DNA from: Tomocerus qinae
Taxonomy: Eukaryota > Arthropoda > Collembola > Entomobryomorpha > Tomoceridae
Assembly: GCA_020055645.1 (NCBI GenBank)
Contig: CM034547.1
Span: forward strand, 7,239,280 to 7,303,279
DNA: 64,000 nt
Direction: 5' to 3'
The notes under the pieces are model-generated. The model made no database searches. It was given only the letters and a program-made list of their open reading frames with translations, and was not told the origin of the DNA. The position numbers were made by a program, and so were the translations under genes. Shown here piece after piece: positions 1 to 14,600 of the stretch (the stretch's first letter is position 1; each line of letters opens with the position of its first letter).

Positions 1-3000
1 TTTCTCCAATTTACTCATACCTACGAATTTCAGCAGTTGCTAGCATTACCAATCAAGAAATGAGATTTTCTGTATAATGAGCATTTTTTGTATTTTATTA
101 CGAGACTTATTAATTTAGTGTCGACAGTAGAAATGTACTTGTAGTGGATCTCAAAACTCAGAGTTATAAACATAAACCCGAATCCTTTGTATATTTTAAT
201 CAATTCACCAACAACAGTGTCTGAAAGCCCTTCGCAGACAGACAGGTCCTTTTTAGATTCATTTGCATAATAAGAGGGACTTAAGTGAACACACTGAGTT
301 GCATCATAGGATGTGCGTATGAATATTACAGGTAACTGGGTAGTGCTTAAAGTACCTAACGTGGCTTTGATCTCTTCCCCTCTCATTCATTTTCATGCTA
401 GAGCTTTTGAAAGGGAAGGCATCGCAATGCTCATTTATTTCACATAGCTCATAATGTTTCTTGCGTATTGTCCAGGATCGAACAACCTCATTTGCATACT
501 AGGATAAGATTTTTATAAAAATCTCCCAATTTTTACGTTTTCTTCGTGTGGGAACACATCTGTGTCCTTCTTTGCTCCTTTTTCTCACTCTCACCATTAC
601 TAGCTCTTATTATTCCTAAGAATATTTTTATGAGTGATAGTTTTGTTTATTTGAAGCACAGTATTAACAAGTAAGTACCTTACACTCTAGTATATTATAG
701 AGAATAATATTTCTATTCTTACACTACAGACATGTGAGAGAGTACAACATAACAAACTAAAATAAAAATAAAATAGCCATTAGTTAGTGACATAACATAC
801 AAGTCCAAAGATTACACACTACGATGTGCATCTACTACGTATTACATATTATAATTGTATCAGGAATATTCACAGAGTGAACAAGAGCCATCATACTAAT
901 AAGCATTGATATATTCATATAGAAAAACTCACAATTAGTGCCAGAGCACTTGACAACTGAACAGATATAATATATTATAGTAACATTACTCACAACTCTG
1001 TTTCCCTTTCCCACAACGATTAAAAAGCGAAACAAAAACGAAAACAGAAATAGGTGCATTCAATTGCCACATACATATTACGACTGCATTATCTAAGTAT
1101 TTATGAGGTAGATACAGACACTTTTAATTTTACTTGATATAATTTCATGTCGCATTTCATCAGGTGCCTCGTTACATGATCTCTAGATTCATTAGATCTT
1201 GAAATTAAAAACTGTCCACAAAGATCGTGTTACATAGTAATAAATACTATCCTGAGGTAGACTAAGGTACATTTCTATGTGATCAAAGCACATTTGGTTA
1301 ATTGTAAGTAGAGACGGGCATTCTATGCACAGGATGTAGGTAAACTTGTACCAATATTACGTCACATCTAATGAACCAAACCCAAACCAAAGGAATTTGA
1401 ATACCATATAAGAACAAATCATTTCAGAATCTCGCAAAACAAATAAATGTCAAATTTTTGTCATATTGAATAAATTATTCTTGCTCAATTGCACACGTTT
1501 TACTAGTCAATTGCTACCAATTTATTACGGAAATAAGTAGAGCACGGCAACCTTATGTTAGTTATTACAACATTACATGCTCAGTATTTATTGCCGATAG
1601 GAACGAACTTCCATTTAGTTCATTTAAATGAAAGCTTAATTAGTAAAAATGAAGGCAGTACAAATAATTTAACCTCAAACCACATAAAATCATCAATTAG
1701 GTCTTATCGAACATATTTTCCTAGTAAGAATTACTTATTGAAAGATTTTTATTAATTTGCCTGTCAGTTAGTCACATGTGTGCATGAACACAATACAAAT
1801 GAAACAATCAATTACATTGATTTATCTTGCTAATTACCGCTAATTAAGCAAAACAAGAAAAATGCTTTAAGGACATTCTACATGCATAATTAAACAGAAA
1901 ACGTACAACAATTTAAAAACACGTGTATACATCGTAATTGAATACTCCCAAGAAAAAGTACATACAAAGAACTAACAAAAGTAACCCCTTTGATTTGCTG
2001 GTTTAGTTCAATAAAGGCTGGGCACCAGTTAGTGCTAAATAGAAATGTAAATTTTGTGTTTTCTGTGAATAGTAATTATTTGGCTGAGATGTTCATTGTT
2101 TTTGCGAGTGTGACATTGAATGTGACAATGGAATTGAGAAGTAAAAGATATAATATTTGCATAGTTTTGTGGGCTAGTAAATCTAAAAGTGATAAAATGT
2201 CTGTCTACTTCGTGCTTGCTGCCAATATACCTATAGACAATTAAAAAAGGGAAAAAACAAGAGCACACTTTGACTGGAAAATAAATAATTTGGTCATGGC
2301 AAGCAAAATGACAGAATTGTCATTCACTTCACACAGTACGAAGGAAGTGGACTTAGAAACGATAAGACACTTATCGTTTGTAAGGTAAATTACTATTGAA
2401 GTTAGTTAGACGAAGAGAGCATATCCATATTGGGTTCATCTAACTCCTCAGATCACGTCACACACAACCATTTTTAAGGATTTGTCCTTTGTCGTTTCTT
2501 ACGAGCACTACATCCAAGCAACAGGAAAATATTATCTGTTTGTCCATATCACATCCCAAGTCGAACTCAGCCTGCCTGGCTCTTTCCCTTACGTTTCTGA
2601 AGCTATAGATTCTTCCATGTTCAATTTATGCAAATTTCCAATTAAGTCAGTGTCAATCATGGAGACCTTTGCGTTGGATAGAGCTGAGTGAGTAAGCTGA
2701 CACGAGAAAAAAACTGGCTTGACAGCCAAACCAAGAAAATCCATAAGTTGGAAGCAATAATAATAAGTATTACCCATATAATATTATTATCTATATTCAT
2801 AAGATCATTATTATACAGACATTTGCACATACCTACTCTATACTTACTAAGATGTTGTAAAACTGAGCATTCTGTCTCTGTCCGATTCTATACTTCTAAA
2901 AGATAGTTAAAGTTAACATTAACTTCAGTGGACTGAACACGGGAGAATTATTGATGTCCTTTCGTTTCAGTCAAGTTCAGTTTACTCCTTGCATGTCAAT

Positions 3001-6000
3001 GTTCACATTCACACACAAATGAATAAATACCCAAGTTAACTGTCTCTATCGTTTTCTAATACGATTTTATGCATGTCTTCAATATACGTCTCCCTATATA
3101 CATTCTCTTAAAGTACCTTGCTATAAATCTTTACTACCTACATGTGCACTTTTTATGTGAGAAAAACATTTCATATATTTACTTCTACCCATGCATAATC
3201 AAAAAGGATTACTTATCTTCGTTCCTCTTTGATACTACACAATTCTCAAAATCTATATCATATGATACTATTATCATTTATACTTATTACTAAACAACTA
3301 AAATACTAAAGAAGAAGTATGTAGCACAATATCTACACAGCAAATGAACCTTTTCTGTGATTGTAAATTGTTATTTGATTATTTTATGTGACAGTGTCCA
3401 CTCATGTCACTTTTTATTATCTTGATGATAGTCTAATCTAATCCACTGCGATTTTAGTCACTGAAATATTACTACGCTCTTCCTAGTTTATTTTGCTGTC
3501 TTCTTTCCATCGTTTCTTCAAATCATGGAAGTTTTTCATTATTTTCTTGTGAATTTAACGGCCACAGCGGGAGTACTAAATTATGACTTGTGTGTTTTAT
3601 ACAGATGGAAAAATACAATCGTTGAAATTGTAGGTAATTAATTTAGAGCGCTTATTATTTTACTCTAGTACACGCAATATGGTTTATCCTTCCCTTGAAC
3701 TGAATTCGCTCATCCATAGGGTTATTAGAGTACAACATTAGAGCGACAAATCGTGAAAACGTCGAAGATAGTAGAGATTAGAGTTGTGAGAACGGTTTGA
3801 TTACATATCCATACTACAATATTGTGCAATAACCTCCTTCAGCGAAGTTCCATCGATAAAATGATTGATATTAAAGAATCAAATATAAATAAATCGTTTT
3901 CTTACCTTTACACCTTTCTGACTGCTGAAATCTGTACTAAGACACTGAACTGCTACATTAATCTGGAAAGAAAAAAGATTATCATTTTAGAAAATAATTC
4001 TGTGTTTGTAATTACTTAGATACTTAACATTAAGCAAGTCCACATCCAAACCAAGAACCTGCAACAGACTCAACATTTAGGTAGGTTACGAACTTGTAAT
4101 AATGAAGCACGCATCTTCATGCGTTACCTAGTGTGTATATGTTAGCAGGTAGTATTTTTTAAATCATTGTTATCAAGGAATTCTTCATTTCCTTCAGAGA
4201 ATTTGATCTCCATCCTTTAGCTTTAGACAACATTAGTACTTTCGCTTGGTTGGTAACGACCAGAGCGAAGGAAACTCAAAGTAGGTACAAAGAATAAGTA
4301 ATACTTATCCCTAGACGTATTGTTATTTAGTTTGCACCTTTTTCGCATTGAGCTAAATATTTACAACATGAAATAAATAATTGTGTTGTAGGCAGTGCCG
4401 AGTCGTACGGTAAGTGTAGGTAGTGGAATCAGAGAGAATCTTATCACAGCATTGACCTGCCAATTATAAGAAAAGTCTCCAGGGTAGATTCTTCTACTAT
4501 TCAAGCAAAATCCCTACTACTATGTGTGTATCTTTTATTTTGCCATTTAATCTATGTATCTCTGCTATTGAGATAATAATGGTGCAATAGTGAGGAGTAA
4601 TACAACCCGAGGATAATAACTACCTTCTTAACAACAATAAGTAAAACGCATACACGATGAAGTTTCTTTACTAACTTACTTTCCTATGATACTAGAATCA
4701 TTCTACAGTAATTGTGAGTACGTACACATAGAAAATAGAAGAGTAGGTAGTTGGTAGCAAATAATCAACTGTATTAAATACTTTGGGAAATACAATACTT
4801 TCTTCTGGTAAACTAAGCAAGCCTTAAGATGGCAATGATTGCAATCAGCAGCTATACATTTAATGATCCCTATATAGAGATTACATGGATATGCTCTATA
4901 GGAAGATAGTTTTCCTAAAACCGCTCGACAATTGTGTATTCTCAATACGCTGACGAGGGTAAGTAAAGTAAGCATAGAAAAATGGAGCCAAGTTTACCAA
5001 CAATAAGTTAGAATGAAGGCAAAGCCTTGCCACCTACTACGAAAACACAGATTGTCATGTCAGTCTCAATCTGAATGAAGGAAGAGTGCAAAAGGAAAAA
5101 GCACAGCAACAGAACGAGTTTCGTGCTGCAAAGTAGGTATATGCAATTTACTGTAAAACTCTGTACAGCGTGGCCACGACAAATAAATATGCTCGTATTC
5201 AGTACAGATAGATAACGATAACCACTACTGGATGATAAGTAGTTGTAGCTGCCTACTCTAATACAAATATGTAATCAGATTCAATCAAACACATACAACA
5301 TACTTGGTTCGTGTCAACGTGATGAGACTCATCTCATCATAGAGTTCATTATAAGCACATACCTGGCCTGGTTAATAAATAGTAGATAGGCAGCACTACT
5401 GGTATAAATAAATATAATGCTATGCACAAGTATCTCGATAAATTACAATGCATTTGTAATTCTAATTGCATAGGCTACATGGTATTTATGTAAGATAAAG
5501 GCAAAGATTCAATTAGGTATTATTATTTTCTTTTCTATCGTGTTCGTAATTGGCTAAGTAAGGTCTGCATCTGCTCTCATCAAGTAATATCATCTACCAT
5601 ATAGTACATGAATTCATATGTATGTATACTACTCTGGCTTCAACTCTGTACAATTGCCACACAGTTAGTGGTTTGGTTGGTAACTGAGGAATTAAATTAG
5701 AGACATAATTGTAGTAGTATGTAGTTGTTGAGATGAGATGTTTTGGATACATACATTATACAGGGCTAGCTCCTTTCGATGTTAATGGCTGATTATATTG
5801 GACCTTTGCATGTAGAGTATATACGTAGAGTATAGCTTTGTATTTGTACTGTACTAATTCTGATAATTGATCTCTAGAAAGATATCCAGGTCAGACTTAT
5901 TATCATTATGGAAGTGAGAAGGATGAACGTCTAATCGTGTCATGCTAACAAAACAATGATCACACTCTACTGTGGCACATCTCTAACTAATAATGCCCTA

Positions 6001-9000
6001 CTACTCCACTAGAAATTACTTCTGTGATCTTTGTACATACATTCATTACCGTGAGTCTTGGTTTAGCTTTGGTTTGGTTTCCTTTGACTTTGGTTACACC
6101 ACCTTCGTTATTTCATATTTCAGATCACAGTTTTTCCCTCCTTTAGAGCTCTCAGCTCGCCGATGAGATCTCAAATGATGTGATATCTAATCTAAAGTTT
6201 AACACCAAATAGGCGGATCATGCACCGCAGCTAATCAACCACAAAATAATTAAGGCGCCTTCTTTTTTATAGCCACCTTTCTATCTTACGATTGTCCATA
6301 GATGAGATTTTAATATCCATGCAACTGACATGCTCACTATAGTTCTACAAAGAAATAGTACATTCCAAGATACAAATGTTTGTGTGATGGACGGTACAAT
6401 TTATTATAAATTCTTAAGAAGATCGTGTCAAGAAAAATATGCTGATCACTGTGAATAGGGAAAATTAATATTTACTTAGTAAACCACATAACCAAAGTCA
6501 CATAAGCTACTACCAAAGTAGCAGAAGCACGTGCATCATCTCAGTGTGTTCCAATACCTTACATACCCAGCCCAGACATTTGTTTTCCTTAATGAGTGGT
6601 AATTAACTACCTTAGCTTTTTCCCAAATTTTATTACTGAGTAAGCACAAAATATTTCCCGATTATTAGCAAAATTGAATAGGTTTCTGTCTAGGTACATA
6701 CGATAAATGGATTTACTATAACTAACGAAACTCCATTACTGCTTAGTCAATTTTTATTCCTTCAAATTAACTACCATACTATGTACACTAACATTTCATC
6801 AAAAAACAAAATTATTGAAAAAAACTTAGATAATAGCATCATAATTTGATCGTTGGCCTTGAATCTGTCCGGCAGAAAGAAGATAGGAATGACATGTTTG
6901 TAAATTAACAATGTTAAACTTTCGGACGCAGGCTTTCATCTGTCAATTTGCGTGCTAATTCCATGCATATCTTATATCTGCGTATCCACAGCGAAATTCA
7001 ATTGCCTACAGTGCAGAGCTAATGAGGAGAATTACAGTGGAATCGACACCCGAGTCAAGACCACTTGAATCAACTACCTTACTTGAGATTTTAGCAATTA
7101 AGTACCTTTACACTGCAATATGGGATTCTGGGCAGAGGTTACTAGTTTACTACTTATTTTATACATCTTTTAATATCTATATGTATAGTGACTATAATCC
7201 GCCAAAACAAAATTACGTGTAGATATGTCAGCATTATTAACGTAAAGTGATAAGTTGAGCGACCCAAAGTAAGGCAGGAGAAGAAACTCTGTTAATGTAT
7301 GGACTAACGAGTTTACTAGTTATTATATAATTTTGTTAAGCCAAGAGGATACACTATATTCGTCCTGAAAGCAACAATAGAGAGTGAAGTGTTTGTACCT
7401 GTCTGCATTTACTAATAACGTGTAATCCTCAGTGGAGCGGAAAAAAGTAACAAAAGAACTTTGCAGCGTACATATCTATATACGGAGAATATAAGTAATA
7501 GCTGAGCTCAGTTATTAGCTAAAGGAATAATCCTACTAACTAAACTAGCTGAACTAAACTCTCATTTTCATCTACAATGAAGAATCTCAATCCACTAAGC
7601 TCAACTCACACATGAGGAACAAACAACAAGAGTAGAAATAAACTATGAACTAAGGAGAATTAAAAAACGCATTTTTATCCTAAATAGATAGCATTAGTAA
7701 TATACTTGTTACAATAAAGTGTTTTTTTGAAACAAGAGCATCACTTCTGCTTCAACCAACGTCAAGACTTACTAGAACATAATGGTTATCACTATCACAG
7801 TGAGCAACGACGAAAAAATATTTCAAAAACAAGGAAAAAGTATATTTGTTGGAAGTTTTTCAATTAATGTCCTTGTTATGTTATAGTAGCAATTTATTCA
7901 TATCTATAGTTTGTGTCAGACGAATGTAATAAATGAGTTGAGTAAGATACGTAGGTATAAAAGTGTCCAGCATTGATAAGAGATACCTATGCACGATATT
8001 TACCAACATTTGTTACAAGAAAATAAAATCAGTGTGGACGCAATTAGTGGAAAAGAAGTGGACACCAGAGTTATGTAGGTAGGTGTGTGAGAGTCAAATG
8101 TATATATGTAGTGAATAAATAAAGTATTGCATGACTTTGCTGGAGTGGAGGACTGGACATGACTCAAGCTTGACTTGGACTCTCAAGTACTTATTCATGG
8201 TAGTGTAGGTACATACATACGTAGTACAATGTTAAGCAAAGTACACATGAGTCGTGTATTTTATGTGCAGATTCGTCTTTGCTGCGGAGTGGACTGGACT
8301 TTGTTGTTATGTATGTGAGTCCGTAACTGCTAAAGTGGTGATATATATTATGGCTTCTCTATTAAATTCACTTGTGGAAGAATTAAGTGAGGCATTTGAA
8401 ATCAGATCACGTCCAGAGCGCTTCCGCTCATTAAACTATTGCTCTCCACTCTAAACTCGAGTCTCACATCAGAACTGAGCTCTATCTTTATAAAATTCTC
8501 CTATCGCATTCTATCATATGTTTCTTTTTCTTTGTTGCCTTGCATCGTCTCTTACAATGTGAAATGTGAGCACTCAACTCAAGTCTCTCTCATGAATCTT
8601 CTGCCTTGCCTTTTCTTCAATGTAGGTATGCTATCTCTTTTTTTCAATCCGTAAGTTCAACTTATATTTACTATTAGTATCAGTCTTCAAGTATATACAA
8701 TCATCTTATTGCATTTAGTCTGTTGTGCGAGCTTCACAATTCCCTTAGGGCACACATAAAATCTCTCCATGGGCACCTTTACTATTTTTTACAACTCTGT
8801 ATCAATCTGTTTCCATGTACCTAGCTGAAGAAAGAGGATAACGTACAATATGCATTTTAATTTATAGTATAGAATTCTATGTAAATGTATTATAGCTTTA
8901 ACTTTGCACACGAACTAACTTTATACACTAATTATTCCATAAAATTGAAATTTCATAGCCCCATCCAGTCTTCTTCCTTTCGTTTCATTCGCCATTTAGT

Positions 9001-11556
9001 TAAGCATGCCTCGCCACAAATGTCTCCGGAACTTTAGGATTGCCTTAAATCCACAAGCACAATGGTCAGACATGTACATGCACAGCGAAATAAATTCTTG
9101 ATTCCCAGCCATGTATAAGAGAAACTGTATTTTGGGCAGTGTGTTTGTGTGCGTGGGGCGAGTGCCAATGCAGACGAGTCACCTCGATTTTTCAGACTAG
9201 AGCCGAGTGGACTTTTTCACGCTACTTGATTATCATTAACATCAAACTTCACTTTTTGCTCATGGACAATTTATAGCTCAGCCATTAGATTATTAAACCT
9301 AACATTACACTTACTTAAGGTGCTTAGTCTTCCCATATTTACTTTAAATACTTAAAACTACCTATCTCTTATAAGATTTACTTCTGTCATGTTTAGTTCC
9401 ATATTTCATGGTTACATTTGGCTACATTTTAAGGTACATGCAACCCTTTCCTTCCTCCTCCACTTAAGTTCTCATCCTTACTAATATAATGCTATACGCT
9501 TAAAATTGCACTACAATCACACATGGCACTTTGAGGAAAATGTCTTCTTAAAAACATAACGTGATCTTATAGCTCGGATTGTGATACTTTGTATCTGTAC
9601 TAGATATATACGTGACAGGTATATATGTATTAGTTTGGTGCATTTTATTCAGAATTTAGGTTGCGTGCTGCAATGCAGTATGTGGTGCCATATTGCACAA
9701 TGTTACCCTAACGAAGCTTTTCCTTCACCGTCACATAATTCTTTTCTCCTTAAAATATGGTGTCATTTTCTAAGGAATGAATATATATGTGACTGTTGCA
9801 GCGAGAGAATTATTTACTACGTAGACGAAAAGCAAGTAAATAATACAAAGATGTTCAACTGCACGAGTGTAATATCTGTGTGTGATATGATGTTATGATA
9901 TTCTAGCAAAGCAAGGCCACTATTCTGTACTGCCCATCAGATAAATAGTAAAATTTCTATACAGAGTACAATAACACCGCAGCCTCTCCACGGGTCCCCA
10001 TTTTATTAAAAAAGCAAGAGAATCTTTCTGACAATGAGTAGAGCAGTCAATCAGAAATGTATTTTTAGGTTCTTCACCGGACTAAATTAGAGATCCTCTG
10101 TGCGTTTCAAATTCAAGTATACTACGCCCATATAGCCTGTAGCTAATACAGAAAATAATAGTAAAATATCCATACAAACTGTATCTGTTCCTACATGATA
10201 CCAGAAATAAAGCCCGAATGGTAGGCGACATATATACATACAGACATACATACACCCCTACAAGAAATTATTGCAACGAATATATTTTTACAATAATCAC
10301 AACTAACAGATTTTCATGCACCCAATGTAAATATTTTTCACATTATATAATATGATCTACTACGGTACAATATAAAGAACAATTCGTTGGTAGATTTAAT
10401 GAAACTCCAATGCTCAGTGATTCGGTAATTGTATAATTTTTTCCAGTTAATCCACATTTACTGCTTATCTTTGTTTTATATTATGAACTTAGAAAGCCTA
10501 AGATACCAGCATGAGGTTTTATTATATTGATCTAAGCAGCAGCACCCCAAGCAGAACAGTTGCAACTTGAGAATACAGAAATTCGGATAAAGTGTATACT
10601 ACTCCAACAAAGAGGATTTATGATAGGAGAATCTACCTAGATAATAGGAGTATATAAATGTAGGCAAGAAGAAAGTTGAATAAATAGAAGGGGAAGCGGA
10701 TTGAGAAGAAAGAGAAGCAATGAATCGCACCTGTTGCTTTTCCTCTTTTAGGTGTATTTCATTTCGCCCACTGAGACAACCTCTACAGAAAAGTATTATT
10801 TCGTATCCATATCTATGTACACAGTAAATTTAATCCATAACTCATAGAAAGGTAAGATGTGTGTTCAGGTAGAAGACTTTGGATATCTCTCGTTTTTATA
10901 CACACTACACGTAATAATAAACTGACATTGGGTTGTTTTTCCGTCTCAATATCACATATGGAACTTTACCATTAAATTGTAACAAGTAACGATTTACTAT
11001 CTTATTTACCAGGGTTAAGGGTTGTATGAAGTGCAAAGACACATTTACTTAATGTTACTATGCTATAATCTGATGTCTGTAGACAGGGAGACTATGTATT
11101 TTTTATGATGAACCTAACAGAAGGTATAAGTATTATGTGAGTGTAGTTTAACGTAAAGAAGAGTGTTGAATGTCTGTTACAGGTACTCGTTTGTTAATAA
11201 GTATAGAATACACATAGGAAAGGGGAGAAAGGGTTAGAATTAAATGGAAGAGTTAAAGTAAGTGAATGGATATCACTTAAATGGTTTGGTTTCTCTTGAC
11301 TTCGTTTCATTCGGCTAAATCCTAGTAATCAGTGGCAAGAGGAGCAGAGAGCACAAGAAGGTATCACAATGAAAAACAAAATCTATTCGATTGAGTTGGT
11401 GGGAAGAAAAGGTAGCTGAAAGTATAAATTGTGGCTTGGAGAGAAGTTTCGGTTTGGTTTGGATGGGATGTTGGGGGGCGGAGTCAGACACCGAGATAAC
11501 TTATAGTCATAACCCATATAATTACGTTAATAGTGTAATTTCATTGGGATAATTAC
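1..11556 (-). other. start of grainyhead intron 6 (continues outside the window)
   Basis: Begins at the donor GTAATT (11556). The exon expected next in the family was searched for by pattern on the minus strand and not seen, so at least 11.5 kb of intron is inferred. Contents are A+T-rich sequence, a CATA/ACAT run at 10229-10255 and AACCAAACC-type words (about 1371-1397 and, as complement, 6058-6096). No gene is supported. Confidence 0.75.
10229..10255. repeat. CATA/ACAT tetranucleotide-like run
   Basis: Imperfect run of CATA units (CATATATACATACAGACATA and onward). Simple-sequence DNA inside intron 6, with no sign of function. Confidence 0.7.
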
Positions 11557-11651
11557 CTTTGCTGAGCTTTCCAGGGGGTTCCAATAGATAGCTATGGCGT
11601 TGTGAGCGACTTCGTCGATGGAACCCGCAAGTCCCACACTGTTTTTCGTAT
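11557..11651 (-). CDS. grh: grainyhead exon 6: CP2 DNA-binding domain, third core block (residues 499-530)
   Basis: Sixth coding exon, 95 nt: two bases completing Asp499 and 31 codons, between the acceptor TTTTCAG and the donor GTAATT. It encodes TKNSVGLAGSIDEVAHNAI (500-518) and AIYWNPLESSAK (519-530), matching the fly block with VGL.G.I.EV.HNAI and YWNPLESSAK. It ends in phase 0. The next family block, which includes a QKGVKGLPL-type loop important for DNA contact, and the C-terminal dimerisation domain are not found between 1 and 11556, so the gene runs out of the window. No stop codon or polyadenylation site for the gene is therefore visible here. Confidence 0.96.
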
Positions 11652-14600
11652 CTGAAAACAAAATCATAGAAAACAATCACAATCACTTCTCGCATAGATA
11701 CATCTTCCTCTCGGACTTATAATTGTATGGACATTGATAGCACATTTCCAAATCTAAGACTCCCTTTAGTATTTCTGCATGCTACAGATATCTCCATAGC
11801 CTACAAACATTAAACGTCCAAGTAAGAACTTACATCTTGATTACCACATATGTTCTGTTATGTACAGAGAAAAGTATTCAGATGCATTAGCATTCTACAT
11901 ATTCATCTGCACCGTCCATCTAAGCGATTAGCGAATGCAGATAAACGTTAAACCATGCGTTAAGTAAATTAAGGAATGGGAAAAATCTTTAAAGAAGGAG
12001 TTACTACATCGCATCCTCCGAATTGCGTGACTTGGGCTCAAACGTTCAACTTAATTCTTCTTCTGGACTTTAATGGGGAACCAATAGACCATAAACTATT
12101 CTGTGTGTACTACAATACACATTAATAACACTCACTACTTCATTTCGAGTATCTCATGCATAGATGCATTATTGTTACTTATATAATTTTCTATTTTTCA
12201 TTTTAAATGGACTACTGCAGCATGTATCTTGGGGTAATATATTATTACATCGTCGCGTTAGGATGCGACACTCCTCTCTTTACGAAAAGAACGTTAAGAA
12301 GAAAAATTGCAGGAACAATAAGTATTAATTTTTACACATAGGCAGATGAATGTACATGCCTCGTTAATTTTAAACTAACCTTAACTTCAACTACTTCATG
12401 TCCATCCATAAGTTACGTTTCCAATTTGAAATTACATTACACGCTTTTTGTTTTATAGCGTGGCATTCACAATTCATTGCTGTTAGCGTGGAAAGTGGTG
12501 TTAGTATGTACTATTAATTGTCAGATAGATTTGCCAAATTCATTGTATTAATAATACGTTACTGGTATGTGAAGTGTCTAACGTAAGTTATGATGTTCAT
12601 AACCATTGAATCAAAAATAGTGAGCTATTCCGCATATAATCACAGAATTTAAATCACACAGCCATTAGTCATGTATTTCTAGAGGAATTATTACCACAAC
12701 ATTTCTGACAGGTGAGAATTGTAATTGTAAGTATTCTCTAACGATTCCAAATTCCGCAATCCTTCTTGTGAATTTATAGTATCAGCATTTCCTACTTAAC
12801 AATAAAAAGACCTCCTTTAGCTCATACTCGGAATACATTATTATTTATGCACCTTCAATTGGTTCATGCTTAATAACAATTCAATACCAGAATGATATGC
12901 TTTGTTATTAGTACCAGGTACTTTTAAATGCAATTCTTGTTCACCCTACTAGTAGCAATAACAAAAATATTTTTAAAGAGAACATATTATTATGATAGTC
13001 ATCCTGAGAAAGAAGGCGAGGCTTTGACTTCGGATGGTAATGGCATTGCAGTGCACTCAAGTATTACTATACTGCAACTCATACTAGCAAATGCATAATT
13101 TTGCTATCAAAAAATCTAGCAAATTCTCCTTTGAATGTAAAAATGCAAAGTAATAAATCCCATGCAGAAAAAGAAAAATATTTACGTTACATGCTGTGCA
13201 TCTGTTTCTACCCATTTGTGCATGTGGGTAAGATAAGTTCGTCGAAATTCTGCATTTGCAAGGAATAATTCAGTTTTATGATGTTGTGACTATCTGTAGT
13301 AAGATATGTAGTATAAATACCTGTCTGCCCAACCTAGTGCAATCTCACATACTACCAATGTGGTCTGCCTGCTGTAACGTGTACACATAATATACCAGTC
13401 TAGCCTATTGTAGTAGTATGAGCATGAAGGCTAGACTGACTCAAGACAATTAATCAAGATCGGAAGTTATAAAAGCGAACATTATACAAAGGTAATTGTA
13501 ATTTCCTAAGACGATGCTCATCCAGTGACTTAATTAAAATAGCAATAACCATTTCCTCTTGTTTTCGGAGTAAGGAGAGTCAGACGAAACTCAACTGAGC
13601 CACATCTAAGGAGCAATGCAAACACATGTGCTATTCTTACCCATTGTAACTTTACCTACTGCATAGCTAGACCAGATTAACCTAGCCGCTGATTTTCGCA
13701 CAGAATTAAGCATATAATACAACTAATTGGTAGTGTACTACAGTACAAGTACACGGGCATTACATACAGATAATACTAGCCACTGAATCGCCTTTTCTTA
13801 TCTCTTTTCTGAATTACAGTGCATGTTCTGATGTAAACTAGATGCGAACATCCATTATACTACTACAACCTACTATATAATATAAATCTGGATACACTAT
13901 GATATATTTTGCTAAATCTTTTTTACTCACCATTGTTACAATTCAAAGTTCAGAACACCAAGTAATGAGCTTAGGTAGATATACTACAATTGAAGACTAT
14001 GCTTAGTACTACTACAGAAATTATAATTAGAATCAGTCAGAATAGTGAACTGAAGGAATTATGGAAGGAATGTGATGTAAAGTAATGATACTATTATTAC
14101 GACTGTAGTACAGTATTTTAGAGTAAGCACGTATGCACCTATTTTCTTTTGCATTCATTTTTGTGTACTAAATTTAAGTGCATTATTTAACAATGCTGGT
14201 TGTGTGTATTGTTATGATGAGAGATCTAACTATAGAAAAGCTAAAGTTACGTATACACATTGTATGTTACGGATACATAACCCGCTCGCCAAACTATATA
14301 CGACTAGAGTAATGGCAAGTCAAGCTGAGCTACTCATAATTTCATTCCAGATATTATCTGAAGAGAGAAGACGAGAGGAAACTCTTTTTTAATCCGAAGC
14401 AAATATTTATACTGTACACGGAGTAAATGAATGTGCATAATGTACACCTCTATCTCTACGATATTCTGTAAATAGTAGAGCAAGTAGGTACAGAAAACGT
14501 GTATAGAATTGTAGACAAACAGAAATATAAAACTGATGTAAGGGCAGAAAAGAGAGCAGATCGCTCCACTAGATATCATTCTCGTCAGTCAGTTCGTATT

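Noticed and set aside
5306-5336. Near-palindrome around GATGAGACTCATCTCATC
   Set aside because: Short and imperfect; expected by chance in 64 kb.
9581-9898. 105-codon + strand frame with many Cys
   Set aside because: No family match, A+T-rich, and within chance length for the window.
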